In this document: one piece after another, positions 55,696 to 64,000 of the stretch
Position numbering within the stretch: position 1 is the stretch's first letter
Layout of the letters: every line of letters starts with the position of its first letter
Source: Phyllobacterium sophorae
GTDB taxonomy: Bacteria > Pseudomonadota > Alphaproteobacteria > Rhizobiales > Rhizobiaceae
Reading direction: 5' to 3'
DNA length: 64,000 bases
Assembly (NCBI RefSeq): GCF_003010965.1
Contig: NZ_PGGM01000021.1
Span: forward strand, 1-64,000
Translations under genes and position numbers: made by a program
Notes under the pieces: generated by a model
What the model saw: only the letters and a program-made list of their open reading frames with translations
Told to the model about the DNA's origin: nothing
Databases searched by the model: none

Positions 55696-55710
55696 CGCCC
55701 GGAGCATCCC

Positions 55711-56508
55711 ATGACCATTCGACTAAGCACGCGCAACCTGACCAAGAGTTTCACACTTCACACACAGGGAGGCGCAGTTATCCCGGTCTTCAAGAACATC
55801 AATCTCACCGTATCGGGCGGTGAATGCGTATGCCTGCACGGCCCCTCCGGCGCGGGGAAATCAACCCTGCTGCGTTCTCTCTATGCGAATTACAAGCCGG
55901 ATTCGGGACAGGTTTTTGTCGAGCACCTTGGAGTAGTGACCGATCTTACGGGTGCGAAGCCTTGGCATGTGAAAGCTATCCGGCAGAGGACGATCGGGTA
56001 TGTAAGCCAGTTTCTGCGCGCCATTCCTCGTGTTTCCTGTCGTGACGTGGTCATCGAGCCGGCACTCGCGCTGGGTCTTGATGTGGAGGAGGCAAGAGAG
56101 CGTGCTGAAACTTTGTTAAACCGTTTGCGCGTTCCGGAACGACTCTGGTCGCTGGCCCCCGCTACGTTCTCCGGCGGTGAGCAGCAGCGCGTCAACATCG
56201 CGCGCGGCTTTATCGTCGATTATCCGATCCTGCTGCTCGACGAGCCAACCGCGTCACTCGATGCCGCCAACCGGCAGACCGTCATTGAATTGATCAACGA
56301 AGCCAAGGCGCGTGATGCGGCCGTAGTCGGCATTTTTCATGATGAGGAGGTCCGCGACGCCGTCGCAGACCGGCTGTTCGCGGTCGGGAAGGTGTCAGTG
56401 AGCGACGCGCTTGCGGAGCCGACGAAACGCAAGGTTGCCGTCTGGTGCCGGACCTGCCCTCACGCCGATTTGCAATCTACTACACGCCCGCGCCGGAACA
56501 TCCGCTGA
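55711..56508 (+). CDS. phnL: PhnL, C-P lyase-associated ATPase (cluster II)
   Basis: 265 residues; [39 protein letters not shown]. Its C-terminal tail of about 20 residues reads out of frame into the DUF1045 gene, a 64-nt overlap; without it the protein would match the cluster I length of 248. Confidence 0.93.
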   Translation: MTIRLSTRNLTKSFTLHTQGGAVIPVFKNINLTVSGGECVCLHGPSGAGKSTLLRSLYANYKPDSGQVFVEHLGVVTDLTGAKPWHVKAIRQRTIGYVSQFLRAIPRVSCRDVVIEPALALGLDVEEARERAETLLNRLRVPERLWSLAPATFSGGEQQRVNIARGFIVDYPILLLDEPTASLDAANRQTVIELINEAKARDAAVVGIFHDEEVRDAVADRLFAVGKVSVSDALAEPTKRKVAVWCRTCPHADLQSTTRPRRNIR

Positions 56509-57152
56509 CGGTGGCGGCGAGGACCTGGCTCGGGCGGGACGCCTTTGCGCCGGGGACAGGCACCGCCGATGTCGGTAAGCGAGAGTTCATATCAGAGCCC
56601 CGGCGCTACGGATTCCACGCGACGCTGAAAGCGCCGTTCCGGCTCAAGGAAGGAACCCCAGTTGAGGCGCTTGAACGGGCGCTGCGGGGCTTTGCGGCAT
56701 CGATGTCAGTCTGCCCGATCGGTCCCATGCGGATCGACCTCATTGGCGGCTTCTTCGCCCTCGTTCCGGTCCACCCATTGCCAACGCTGCGGGGTTTCGC
56801 GTCGCGCGTCGTCGAGACACTCGATCGGTTTCGGGCGCCAATGGATGGGGACGATCTCAAGCGGCGCATGAGCCATCAGCTCGACGACGTCGAGACGACC
56901 AATCTCGTCACCTGGGGCTATCCTTACGTCCGCGACCGGTTCCGCTTCCACATGACCTTGACGGATCGTGTACCGGAAGAACAGCGTGCTGGAATGCGGA
57001 ATCGGCTGGATGCTGTCTTCCAGCCGTATCTGTCAGAGGACTATCGTATCGATGTCCTGTCGCTCTTCGTGCAGGAACATCGCAATGCCGATTTCGTCGT
57101 CCGCTCGCAGTTCGCTTTGAAGTCTGGCGCGGCCCTCAGGACGGCGGTCTGA
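56445..57152 (+). CDS. DUF1045 2H phosphoesterase (cluster II)
   Basis: 235 residues from GTG 56445. [10 protein letters not shown] and FHMTLTDRV are the two H-x-T motifs of the 2H superfamily. Same likely role as 22709-23434: opening of the cyclic phosphate intermediate in place of PhnP. Ends TGATG overlapping phnN. Confidence 0.88.
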   Translation: MPDLPSRRFAIYYTPAPEHPLTVAARTWLGRDAFAPGTGTADVGKREFISEPRRYGFHATLKAPFRLKEGTPVEALERALRGFAASMSVCPIGPMRIDLIGGFFALVPVHPLPTLRGFASRVVETLDRFRAPMDGDDLKRRMSHQLDDVETTNLVTWGYPYVRDRFRFHMTLTDRVPEEQRAGMRNRLDAVFQPYLSEDYRIDVLSLFVQEHRNADFVVRSQFALKSGAALRTAV

Positions 57153-57727
57153 TGCCCAGGGAGTTGCGTGGCCATCTTGTCCTTGTCGTCGGTCCCAGCG
57201 GCGCGGGCAAGGATACCCTCATCGACTATGCACGCGACCGGCTTCGGGCCGATCCGCGCGTGTACTTCGTGCGCCGGATCATCAGTCGTCCGGCAGGTCC
57301 CGGCGAGGATCACGAACCCGTCGAGACGGACGAGTTCGACCGTCGTGGTCGCGACGGCGGTTTCTCGCTCCACTGGCGGGCGCACGGCCTTTCCTACGGC
57401 ATTACGTCGGAGATCGATGACTGGCTGGAACGCGGCGATGTCGTGGTGGCCAATGGCTCGCGAGCCATTCTGCCAGCCGCGCGGCGGAAATACCGGCAAT
57501 TGCTTGTCGTCAATGTCACCGCGCCCATGGACGTTTTGGCGTTGCGTCTGGTCGAACGGGGGCGCGAAAATCTGGAGGGCATCAGACAGCGTCTGCTCCG
57601 GAGCGAGCAGCAAAGCATCGAAGGTGACGACGTGCTGCATATCGACAATTCGGGTTCGCCCGAAGACGGTGGCGAAGTGCTGATCCGCATTCTTCTTTCG
57701 ATCCACAGTGCAAGTCGGGACCGCTGA
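57152..57727 (+). CDS. phnN: Ribose 1,5-bisphosphate phosphokinase PhnN (cluster II)
   Basis: 191 residues; GPSGAGKDTLIDYARDRL, FVRRIISRPAGPGED, HGLSYGIT, VVVANGSRAIL. Last gene of the plus-strand operon that began at 38933. Completes the pathway to PRPP. Confidence 0.94.
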   Translation: MPRELRGHLVLVVGPSGAGKDTLIDYARDRLRADPRVYFVRRIISRPAGPGEDHEPVETDEFDRRGRDGGFSLHWRAHGLSYGITSEIDDWLERGDVVVANGSRAILPAARRKYRQLLVVNVTAPMDVLALRLVERGRENLEGIRQRLLRSEQQSIEGDDVLHIDNSGSPEDGGEVLIRILLSIHSASRDR

Positions 57728-57849
57728 TTTTTTCAAGGAAATTTCCGTCGCAAGCCTCGCTCGCAAAAGCCAAAGTTTCGCAGTGAGGAGCAGAAAAGTG
57801 GCGCATCGCTCGAAGGTCGGCCGCAACTGATGACCGTTCCCGACTTCAT

Positions 57850-58070
57850 CCATGCCGGCGAAACTCATGTCATCACCCGCATCGAGCGGCAGGCTGAAGG
57901 CATCACCGCCGCCAGGAAACGTGGCATCTACAAAGGGCGCCCACCGAAGATTGATCGCGCAGAAATCCTGCTTCGCCTGCAACAGGGTCAGGGACCCAGC
58001 AAGATTGCCCGCGATCTCGGTATATCGCCCGGCGCGGTCTAGCAGGTCCGCAAAGGTGTTTCCGAATGAG
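57850..58070 (+). pseudogene. Serine-recombinase C-terminal fragment
   Basis: Reads HVITRIERQAEGITAARKRG, YKGRPPKIDRAEILLRLQQG and ARDLGISPGAV, a resolvase helix-E/HTH region, then an in-frame TAG within the last motif before QVRKGVSE. The catalytic half is absent. It differs in sequence from the other two resolvases and marks the right edge of the cluster II block. Confidence 0.7.
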
Positions 58071-58308
58071 CAAGGCAAACCGCATCACCCGTTTGACGTC
58101 GAGCATATTCCCGATCGCCGCGGCTTCAAGTTCACCGCCGACAATGTGGCCATGCTGCTCAAAGTTCACGTCAAACCCTGATGTTCACCAATTGTTCTCC
58201 GACTTGGCCAAAATCCCATATGTGGAACGGCCCGCTTAGCAAGATCTTTCCTCGAGCATTTCCCAAATAAGGACGGTGCGGGGAACCATGCCGTCTGTTC
58301 CCAAGATA
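58071..58308. other. Intergenic, nothing recognised
   Basis: No convincing gene; a boundary stretch between the resolvase fragment and the T4SS accessory genes. Confidence 0.4.
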
Positions 58309-58938
58309 TCAGGAATTGACTTGATCAGTCTCGGACGGTTGTACGTCAAGAGGCAATAGCGCGTAGCCAACCTGATCAATGTGCGCCTGATTAAGGGCCT
58401 CTATAGCGTCATCACGTATATACAGCACTTTTCCAGCTCGTTTTTCAGTCAAACCCGGAACATGCATTCTGGTGACCACACCGCGGTTCTCCATAACCTT
58501 CGAAAGGAGATCCAACTGCGAGTAGTGTGAGTCCACACTTTTTGCCAATCCCTGGATGGTGGGCCTGCGACCATTATATATTTCGGCCGCCAGTCGATTG
58601 ACGAAAGCGATCTGACGATAGCGAGTCGATCCCGTGTCATTGGCGAACCGGGATTTGTCGATCATCTCGCATAGTATGAGCAGATCATTCGGCTGAAGCA
58701 GGATCGGTGCAGGTATTGGTTCCATGGGTTTAGCCGGACGCCCGGCCATAGCAGCTAAACCCGAAACAACCAACTGTCCAAGGACCACAGGTATCCGGGC
58801 CCCCAACATCTGCGCCATAGCCACAACTTTTTCATGCTCCTCGCGGGGCAGAAACAACTTTGTTTCCACATGGCCTGGTTCGAGGGATTCCGCCCGCCAT
58901 TTTTCACGGTATTCTGTGTACTTCGATTTTGATGTCAT
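58309..58938 (-). CDS. Unrecognised T4SS-locus protein, possible regulator
   Basis: 209 residues from ATG 58938, overlapping the stop of the next upstream gene. Basic N-terminus (MTSKSKYTEYREKWRAESLE), LPREEHEKVVAMAQMLG, and a probable winged-helix-like region (RRPTIQGLAKSVDSHYSQL, VMENRGVVTRM). No signal peptide. The pattern suggests a cytoplasmic DNA-binding protein for the conjugation locus; I cannot name a family. Confidence 0.6.
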   Translation of the reverse strand: MTSKSKYTEYREKWRAESLEPGHVETKLFLPREEHEKVVAMAQMLGARIPVVLGQLVVSGLAAMAGRPAKPMEPIPAPILLQPNDLLILCEMIDKSRFANDTGSTRYRQIAFVNRLAAEIYNGRRPTIQGLAKSVDSHYSQLDLLSKVMENRGVVTRMHVPGLTEKRAGKVLYIRDDAIEALNQAHIDQVGYALLPLDVQPSETDQVNS

Positions 58939-59525
58939 GGCTTTTGTGTTTTGCTCTGCATTGCTTGGAACAGAACAAGGTTGGGGTGTGGCATGTCCGG
59001 AAACGCCCATAGCCCCGCCCTGGACTGCTTGGCCGTGGCTTCTGCCACAAGGTAGGGCATGTAGACAGGTTTTGCGCCATTTGAAAAGGCCGCGAATGCA
59101 AACCCCTCAGTGATGAGGACTGTGCCGAGATCAAGCGATTTGTCACCAACATGCGCCGAACAAATGACCAGGATGGTCGCAGGCTCCTGCGGTGTCGTCG
59201 AAGGCAACTGCGCTATCGGAGAACAGGTTGGTTTGGTATCCCGTATCGTCGCTGCGAGCATCGCCAACGATACGGTTCCGCAATCTTGTTTTATTCCAGA
59301 ATGATCAGTGTACAGGGTGCCGCGAATGCATGCCTGTACACCGTAGAGCCGCAGTTTTTGCGTTCCCTGCTGCCAGGTATCGCCTGTAAGAAACGATAAT
59401 CCAGTTTGCGGGATTGAAAAAACCCGTGCGGCAGGCTGTGGCCGCGACTGATCGGTCTGTTGAGCAGCTCCTATTGTGGAATACAGGGCGATGATGCCGG
59501 ATGATATGATTGCGATCGAGCGCAT
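58935..59525 (-). CDS. Secreted SNase-like fold protein (T4SS locus)
   Basis: 196 residues; signal peptide MRSIAIISSGIIALYSTIGA cleaved near AQQ. Features of thermonuclease-like folds: LRLYGVQACIRG, LDLGTVLITEGFAFA, YLVAEATAKQSRAGLWAF. The catalytic Arg/Glu/Arg set of nucleases is not evident, so it is perhaps a non-catalytic relative. Such proteins occur in rhizobial T4SS gene sets. Confidence 0.6.
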   Translation of the reverse strand: MRSIAIISSGIIALYSTIGAAQQTDQSRPQPAARVFSIPQTGLSFLTGDTWQQGTQKLRLYGVQACIRGTLYTDHSGIKQDCGTVSLAMLAATIRDTKPTCSPIAQLPSTTPQEPATILVICSAHVGDKSLDLGTVLITEGFAFAAFSNGAKPVYMPYLVAEATAKQSRAGLWAFPDMPHPNLVLFQAMQSKTQKP

Positions 59526-59590
59526 CGTAAAGTTCTCCCAATGACCAAGGAAAGCGGAAAGCTTGGTTCAACCTTAGCGACGTTGTGGAA

Positions 59591-60211
59591 CTAGGATCTG
59601 GTGCCGGGAGTGGTGCAGTTGGTGCCGTCGCTCGAATTGGTGATGCAGCTCACATCGTACCCAGCACCTGATACCAGGTACTTGCAGACACTCGTTCCCG
59701 CACCATCAGCTGTCCCAGGAGCGGTGCAATCCATGCCACTCTTGACGAGATTATCCAGCTTGCCGCCTTTGCCGCAGCCAAATTGGCATGCTTTGAGAAT
59801 GGAGGATTGGGTGATCTTGGCGCAGGTTCCGTTGTGGCAGACCTCCTTCGCCAAGGCAGAGGTCATGCCGTTCCTTTGAGCTTTCGCCCATTCTCGTTGC
59901 TGGTACGGGATCCATGCAGCGACCTGGGCTGACGGGTCATTGAGAAACTGTTGTGGGGTTCCGTTATAGAATTCCTGGAATGTGCCGCTATTGCAGAACT
60001 GAAAAGCGCCATAACAGGTGACGCCGTTCACTGCCGGGGAGACGCTGGAAAAGTTTCCCTCACTTTTGGAAACGTTCGCAGCGTATTCGGCGCATGCGCT
60101 CGGCATGCCGGCATTCATGAGACTGACCGCGCTTTCGCCTGCGAATGCCAAGGAACTGGTAAGGGTGAGAAAGAAGCCGGTGTTTGCGAAAAAGCTGCCG
60201 AGGGTTCTCAT
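59591..60211 (-). CDS. Secreted lysozyme-like protein (T4SS locus)
   Basis: 206 residues; signal peptide FFLTLTSSLAFA. The core AANVSKSEGNFSSVSPAVNG has a possible catalytic Glu, followed by YGAFQFCNSGTFQEFY and a repeat-poor, Cys-rich tail. Probably acts on peptidoglycan to make room for the secretion apparatus. Overlaps the next gene by 4 nt. Confidence 0.6.
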   Translation of the reverse strand: MRTLGSFFANTGFFLTLTSSLAFAGESAVSLMNAGMPSACAEYAANVSKSEGNFSSVSPAVNGVTCYGAFQFCNSGTFQEFYNGTPQQFLNDPSAQVAAWIPYQQREWAKAQRNGMTSALAKEVCHNGTCAKITQSSILKACQFGCGKGGKLDNLVKSGMDCTAPGTADGAGTSVCKYLVSGAGYDVSCITNSSDGTNCTTPGTRS

Positions 60212-60660
60212 TTTATCGGCTCCACATCATAGGAACCGATGAAGGGCTTGGCCGCCTCGTCAAGTTCCTGTGTTGTGATTTTCTTATAGTTCAGGGAAAG
60301 CGATGCGGACCCGCCGAGCATGACTTGTGGATTGGCTACCACCTGTGTTTGTCCATCTTTAGACTTGTGCACGAGCAGCGTGGTACACATGGTCTGCATA
60401 TTGCAGTCTCCGCTCGTTTGCGACAGCAACCACTCACCGGATGGGGTTGTGAGACGCGCGGTGTAGATGTCCGGGTGGTGCGGGGGATTGCCATATGCTG
60501 CCAGATCCTGCGAATCCCAGACACCGTCGGGATCCCGGCTTGCATTCTTTAAGGTTAACTGAAGGTTGAACTTGTATCCGTCATCAGCCTTTGCTTGCAT
60601 CGTCGGGACAAGCAAGGAAAGCACCGTTGCCGGCATTAAAATGCGAGTCGTCAGTCTCAT
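60208..60660 (-). CDS. Unrecognised secreted protein (T4SS locus)
   Basis: 150 residues; signal peptide ending near QAKADD. No named domain. Four-base overlaps with genes on both sides show it is part of the same minus-strand operon (60986 to 58309). Two Cys (DCNMQTMC) could form a disulfide. Confidence 0.6.
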   Translation of the reverse strand: MRLTTRILMPATVLSLLVPTMQAKADDGYKFNLQLTLKNASRDPDGVWDSQDLAAYGNPPHHPDIYTARLTTPSGEWLLSQTSGDCNMQTMCTTLLVHKSKDGQTQVVANPQVMLGGSASLSLNYKKITTQELDEAAKPFIGSYDVEPIK

Positions 60661-60986
60661 TGCTGGTTCCTTCTCCGATAAGCAAAATTGAAGATTTTTC
60701 GGGCGCTGTCACAGGTGAGAAAACACAGCGAGCAGGTCATGAGATAAGCCATACGAACGGTGCGCCAGGCGTAGTAGGCGCCTATGCAGCCCATCCCCGC
60801 GACAATGAGAGCTTCGTAGGGCCGGGAGATCGGATCAGCGGCGACGGCTTGGATCCATTTGAAAAGTTCGTTGACCCACAGGCCAGCCGTGGCTAGTGCG
60901 CCGACAAATAAAATGGCGGGACCGATTGGACCAGCCTCTGGTTGCTTCTCTGTACCGTAGACATAGATATTTTGATCATGATTCAT
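60657..60986 (-). CDS. Small membrane protein (T4SS locus)
   Basis: 109 residues with two hydrophobic stretches (PAILFVGALATAGLWVNEL and ALIVAGMGCIGAYYAW). First gene of the minus-strand T4SS accessory operon. Family unknown. Confidence 0.6.
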   Translation of the reverse strand: MNHDQNIYVYGTEKQPEAGPIGPAILFVGALATAGLWVNELFKWIQAVAADPISRPYEALIVAGMGCIGAYYAWRTVRMAYLMTCSLCFLTCDSARKIFNFAYRRRNQQ

Positions 60987-61101
60987 GGTGTAGCTCCTTT
61001 TTCGCAGTCGCAGTATATCATTTGATGTACCTGGATGGAATCCACCATGATCACTATGTGCTTGTTTTTCCTGTCGTTTTAAACGTTCGTTGGTCTGCGC
61101 C

Positions 61102-61671
61102 CTATTTATTCAGGGCAAACCAAACGCGCTGCTTCACGCCCTTGTTGTTCGGAATGTCAAAGTAATACGGCTTGTCGCGAAGCTTGCGCGGTTGGGTCTG
61201 TTCGAGGGAACAGGAGCCGAGACTGTTGCCGCTGTAGACCCGTTCGGTCTCAACGCCAGCCGGAGTTTGCCTTAAAAGTTCTCTCGCCGCCTTGCTGTTG
61301 CAGTTTCCGAGATTGCGTTTGCAGATGTTCGCGTCTCCTCGACTGGCCACGCTGTTATTTCCGGAACCTGAGCCGTCACCGGTTGCAGACCAGCCTGCCG
61401 GGCAGGGCTCGTAGCGTTCCAACCCCGGCTTACCGGCGTTGCCTCCTTTGCATATCGGCCAGGAAAAGCCGGGCAGAGACATGGCAGCAATGAGTTTTTG
61501 CATCGGCGGAACGCAATACGGCACGCCGTGCCAGGAGGGATTGTCCGAGGCTGCACAGAGCAACACCTGACAGCCCCACGAGGCGTCGGCTGCTCGCGCT
61601 GCGGTGCCCGCCATCAACAGCATGCCGACTGCGCCAGCCGATGCCAAAAGGCCACTCCCAACACTTTTCAT
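61102..61671 (-). CDS. Secreted TrbM/KikA-like conjugation protein
   Basis: 189 residues from ATG 61671 (GAGGG upstream). Signal peptide ends near ARAAD; WGCQVLLCAASDNPSWHGVP and YCVPPMQKLIAA are features of the TrbM/KikA group of conjugative-plasmid proteins. Many Cys suggest periplasmic disulfides. Divergent from virB1, with 179 bp between that should carry both promoters. Confidence 0.72.
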   Translation of the reverse strand: MKSVGSGLLASAGAVGMLLMAGTAARAADASWGCQVLLCAASDNPSWHGVPYCVPPMQKLIAAMSLPGFSWPICKGGNAGKPGLERYEPCPAGWSATGDGSGSGNNSVASRGDANICKRNLGNCNSKAARELLRQTPAGVETERVYSGNSLGSCSLEQTQPRKLRDKPYYFDIPNNKGVKQRVWFALNK

Positions 61672-61850
61672 GTGATCCCTCAATGGTTGCTAAAAAATAA
61701 TTCTTGCTAGGGTAATATTTCTCGCTATAGATGATATATAGTGCCGTCAATCGCGTCGCGGCTGTCTGGTCGGGGATGGTCGACGCACTCCTGAGTGCCG
61801 CAAATGGGTAAATAATCACTTTTATAAGTTACCTGAAAAGAGAGGGCAAC

Positions 61851-62711
61851 ATGAAGGGGCTGGTCTTCGTTTCAAGCGCAACAGTAATTTGGCTGTGCAG
61901 CGCAGCGTGGGCGGAGCCGGCGCCTGCCTTGGCAGATGACGGTCCGGTTCAGGTCACTGCCGTCGAAAAGCAGCCCGTTGACCGCATCACGCGAAGAGTG
62001 ATCGAAGCAGCGACCTCGACAGCGCCACGCCCGCGCCCGGACGTGTCTATTCGTGCCTTACCCATGGGGATACATTCTGACAACACCCCGCCGTCAAAGT
62101 ACGCTGACCAAGGTTGCCTCGACAATGAATTCGACATCAATGCCGTAAAGACCATGATCGAGGCTGAAGCCGCGCGTCAAGGAGCGGATGCCAAGCTGGC
62201 GCTTGCGATCGCAGATCAGGAATCCGGATTTGGCGCCAGCGTTAATTCGACCGCTGGCGCTCGCGGCATCATGCAATTGATACCGGCCACGGCCGCGCAG
62301 TATGGCGTCACGGATATTTGTGACGCTGCCCAGAACATTCGTGGCGGCATCGCGTTCCTGAAGGATCTCGACGTGACCTTTGGCGGCAACGTCATGTTGA
62401 TGGTTGCCGCTTATAATTCCGGCGAAGACCGCGTGTTGAAATCAGGCGGCATCCCCTCGATCTCCGAGACTGTCAACTACACGGCACGAGTCACCAATGC
62501 CTATTATGGATTCAACAATACGCTGAAGGGCGGCAAGCGCACCAAATCCAATGCGGTTGCCGATAGTGCGGCACAGCAGCTGTCCGGCGTGACCGAACTT
62601 CCGGTTCAAACGATCGGCGACGGATCTCCCATCCCCATCAATCAACCGAAATCCAGAACCGACGGGGGCCGCCACCAATGGATCGGCGGTTCGGTTCTCT
62701 ATGTTCAATAG
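61851..62711 (+). CDS. virB1: VirB1-type lytic transglycosylase
   Basis: 286 residues; signal peptide MKGLVFVSSATVIWLCSAAWA. SLT domain: LALAIADQESGFGASV (catalytic Glu about 124), AGARGIMQLIPATAAQYG, and VAAYNSGEDRV. Opens the wall for T4SS assembly. First gene of the virB operon. Confidence 0.9.
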   Translation: MKGLVFVSSATVIWLCSAAWAEPAPALADDGPVQVTAVEKQPVDRITRRVIEAATSTAPRPRPDVSIRALPMGIHSDNTPPSKYADQGCLDNEFDINAVKTMIEAEAARQGADAKLALAIADQESGFGASVNSTAGARGIMQLIPATAAQYGVTDICDAAQNIRGGIAFLKDLDVTFGGNVMLMVAAYNSGEDRVLKSGGIPSISETVNYTARVTNAYYGFNNTLKGGKRTKSNAVADSAAQQLSGVTELPVQTIGDGSPIPINQPKSRTDGGRHQWIGGSVLYVQ

Positions 62712-62721
62712 GAGACAGAGC

Positions 62722-63051
62722 ATGAAGACTGCGACCAAGACCCGGTTTTTGAACACGACTTGTGCCGCTCTGATGATCGCCCTGGCGATTGCCGGCAACC
62801 CCGAGATATCTGCCGCCGCTGGCGGCGGCGATGTATTCCAGCCCATCAACAATGTGTTTGAGCAGGTCCTGACGTTCATGACCGGCACCTTTGCGACAAC
62901 GGCTGCGACGATCGCGGTTGGGGCCGTTGGTTATCTCGCATTGACCAGCCGCGTTCCCTGGTCCTGGCTGTTCTCGATCGTTGTCGGAGTGGCGTTCATC
63001 TTCGGTGGCGCTCAGCTCGTCTCTTCCATTACCGGCGGGATCGGAAACTAA
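62722..63051 (+). CDS. virB2: VirB2 major pilin
   Basis: 109 residues from ATG 62722. Long signal peptide (LMIALAIAGNPEISAAAG) and two hydrophobic helices with the VirB2 pattern (GYLALTSRVPWSWLFSIVVG, FIFGGAQLVSSITGG). Confidence 0.9.
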   Translation: MKTATKTRFLNTTCAALMIALAIAGNPEISAAAGGGDVFQPINNVFEQVLTFMTGTFATTAATIAVGAVGYLALTSRVPWSWLFSIVVGVAFIFGGAQLVSSITGGIGN

Positions 63052-63054
63052 GCC

Positions 63055-63360
63055 ATGAATACGGAACAAACAGATCCGGACAAGCCGCAAGCCGTCCCAC
63101 TCGTGCTCGGTTTGACCCGGCCACGCATGCTGTGGGGCATCCCGTGGGGCTTGTTCGTGGCTGAGATCGTTCTGGTGTTGATGATCTTCCTCAACACCAA
63201 GAACCTTCTGATGTTTCTGCTGATCCTGCCGATGCACGCGGCCTCGTATGTGCTGACGATCAAGGATGCCCGGCTTGTCGATATCATCCGGGTTCGTCTG
63301 TTGAAATGCGCCGGCACCCGGAACGCCAGGTTCTGGGGCGGTAACTCCTACACGCATTGA
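63055..63360 (+). CDS. virB3: VirB3 inner-membrane protein
   Basis: 101 residues; GLTRPRMLWGIPWGLFVAEI is the VirB3 entry motif and two membrane helices follow. Starts 3 nt after virB2. Confidence 0.9.
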   Translation: MNTEQTDPDKPQAVPLVLGLTRPRMLWGIPWGLFVAEIVLVLMIFLNTKNLLMFLLILPMHAASYVLTIKDARLVDIIRVRLLKCAGTRNARFWGGNSYTH

Positions 63361-63367
63361 GGAAAAA

Positions 63368-64000
63368 ATGGTCTTACAGCGGGCGGTACGCAGTTCACTG
63401 AAGTTCGGGACCGTTGCGGCGCGTGAGAAAAAGATTTCTTCGCACGTGCCTTATGTGCGGCACGTCGATGAGACCACGCTGCGCACCAAGGAGGGCATGA
63501 TCCTGTCAATCCTGAAGATTGACGGGTTCTGCCACCAGACGGCGGACCAGTCGGAAATCGATATGAAGGCGAATGTGCGCAATACGCTGATGCGTTCGTT
63601 GGGCGACAGCCGCTATGCCGTTTACAGTCACATCATTCGTCGCCGGATCACCCCGTAGACAGCGGGATCCTTCGCCAATCCATTCTGCCGCGATCTCAAT
63701 GACCGATACATGCAGGGTCTGGCTGAAAAGCGCATGTACGCCAACGACCTCTATCTGACCGTCATTCGTCGCGGGTTTCAGGGCAAGGTCGGGCTGGCGG
63801 ATGCATTTGTGTCACGCTTTCGCAACGCCGCCGGTGTTTCCGCCGAGGTGCTTGATCGCGAGGCGCATCAGGAACTTAAGGAACAAGTTGCCAATATCCA
63901 GAAGGATATGGCGGAATATGGCGCGCGCATTCTGACCGCGACAGTGCGCAATGGCAGCGTTTATTCCGAACCGCTGGAATTCCTCGCGCAGCTCCTCAAT
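63368..64000 (+). pseudogene. virB4: virB4 (start of gene) with in-frame amber codon; continues past window
   Basis: Starts MVLQRAVRSSLKFG; a 96-residue reading ends at TAG 63656-63658 after IIRRRITP. The same frame continues open after it (TAGSFANPFCRDLNDRYM, MYANDLYLTVIRRGFQGKVG) to the window end, clearly VirB4. CAG to TAG by one C-to-T change would restore Gln. VirB4 is the essential T4SS ATPase, so the system would fail unless the codon is suppressed, readthrough occurs, or it is a sequencing error. The Walker motifs lie beyond the window. Confidence 0.85.

Noticed and set aside
57041-58078. 345-codon minus-strand ORF
   Set aside because: Antisense to phnN and the DUF1045 gene; no domain.
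1-64000. CRISPR arrays, rRNA and tRNA genes, plasmid replication origin (repABC)
   Set aside because: No regular spacer-repeat pattern, no rRNA or tRNA sequences, and no rep genes were seen in the window.

Overview
The window looks like part of a large plasmid (or plasmid-like replicon) of a rhizobial alphaproteobacterium (Rhizobium/Agrobacterium group). Grounds: GC-rich coding with rhizobial-type families (an RHE_PE/DUF1612-type pseudogene, fused dipeptide-type ABC ATPases), a VirB/AvhB-type type IV secretion locus at the right end, and many resolvase, transposase and integrase remnants between gene blocks. I had only the sequence, so family names come from motif recognition and not from searches.

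Layout. (1) 0-2.4 kb: a decayed DUF1612/HTH gene, a DUF5677-like gene, and a second fragment of the DUF1612 HTH. (2) 2.4-8.8 kb: five same-strand, tightly packed genes (thyX, DNA methyltransferase, phosphoribosyltransferase-like protein, ORC/CDC6-like AAA ATPase, an unrecognised 315-residue protein). They look AT-richer than their surroundings and are the best candidate for an undescribed defence or nucleotide-linked system. (3) 9.1-10.1 kb: a permuted papain-like (YiiX type) hydrolase. (4) 10.4-15.1 kb: wreckage of a Tn3-family transposon, with tnpA frameshifted and truncated by a tyrosine recombinase cassette, and a resolvase missing its catalytic N-terminus. (5) 15.1-21.8 kb: a dipeptide-type ABC importer operon with a TIM-barrel isomerase and a divergent GntR/UTRA regulator. 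(6) 22.1-31.6 kb: C-P lyase cluster I (DeoR regulator, NPP-like phosphodiesterase, phnM, G, H, I, J, K, L, a DUF1045 2H-phosphoesterase gene, phnN). (7) 31.8-36.9 kb: a second dipeptide-type importer, divergent from cluster I. (8) 36.9-37.6 kb: an intact Tn3-type resolvase.

(9) 38-57.7 kb: about 19 kb all on the plus strand behind a divergent GntR/UTRA gene and a very good Pho box. It holds a Ugp-like ABC importer with two binding proteins, an EEP-family phosphodiesterase, an alpha/beta hydrolase, two tandem MurD-like ligase genes (the second fused to a SAM methyltransferase), and C-P lyase cluster II (phnG, H, I, J, M, K, L, DUF1045, phnN). (10) 57.8-58.1 kb: a resolvase C-terminal fragment. 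(11) 58.3-64 kb: accessory T4SS genes on the minus strand, then virB1-virB4 on the plus strand, with an in-frame amber codon in virB4.

How it fits together: importers bring in organophosphonates or phosphodiesters. Hydrolases may trim ester groups. The two PhnGHIJ-type C-P lyase sets, with PhnM, the 2H-phosphoesterase (in place of PhnP) and PhnN, would release phosphate from the phosphonate. No classical phnCDE importer is visible, so the three binding-protein-dependent systems here are the likely suppliers. The MurD-like/methyltransferase module inside cluster II is not part of the textbook pathway and is the most unexpected element of the metabolic half.
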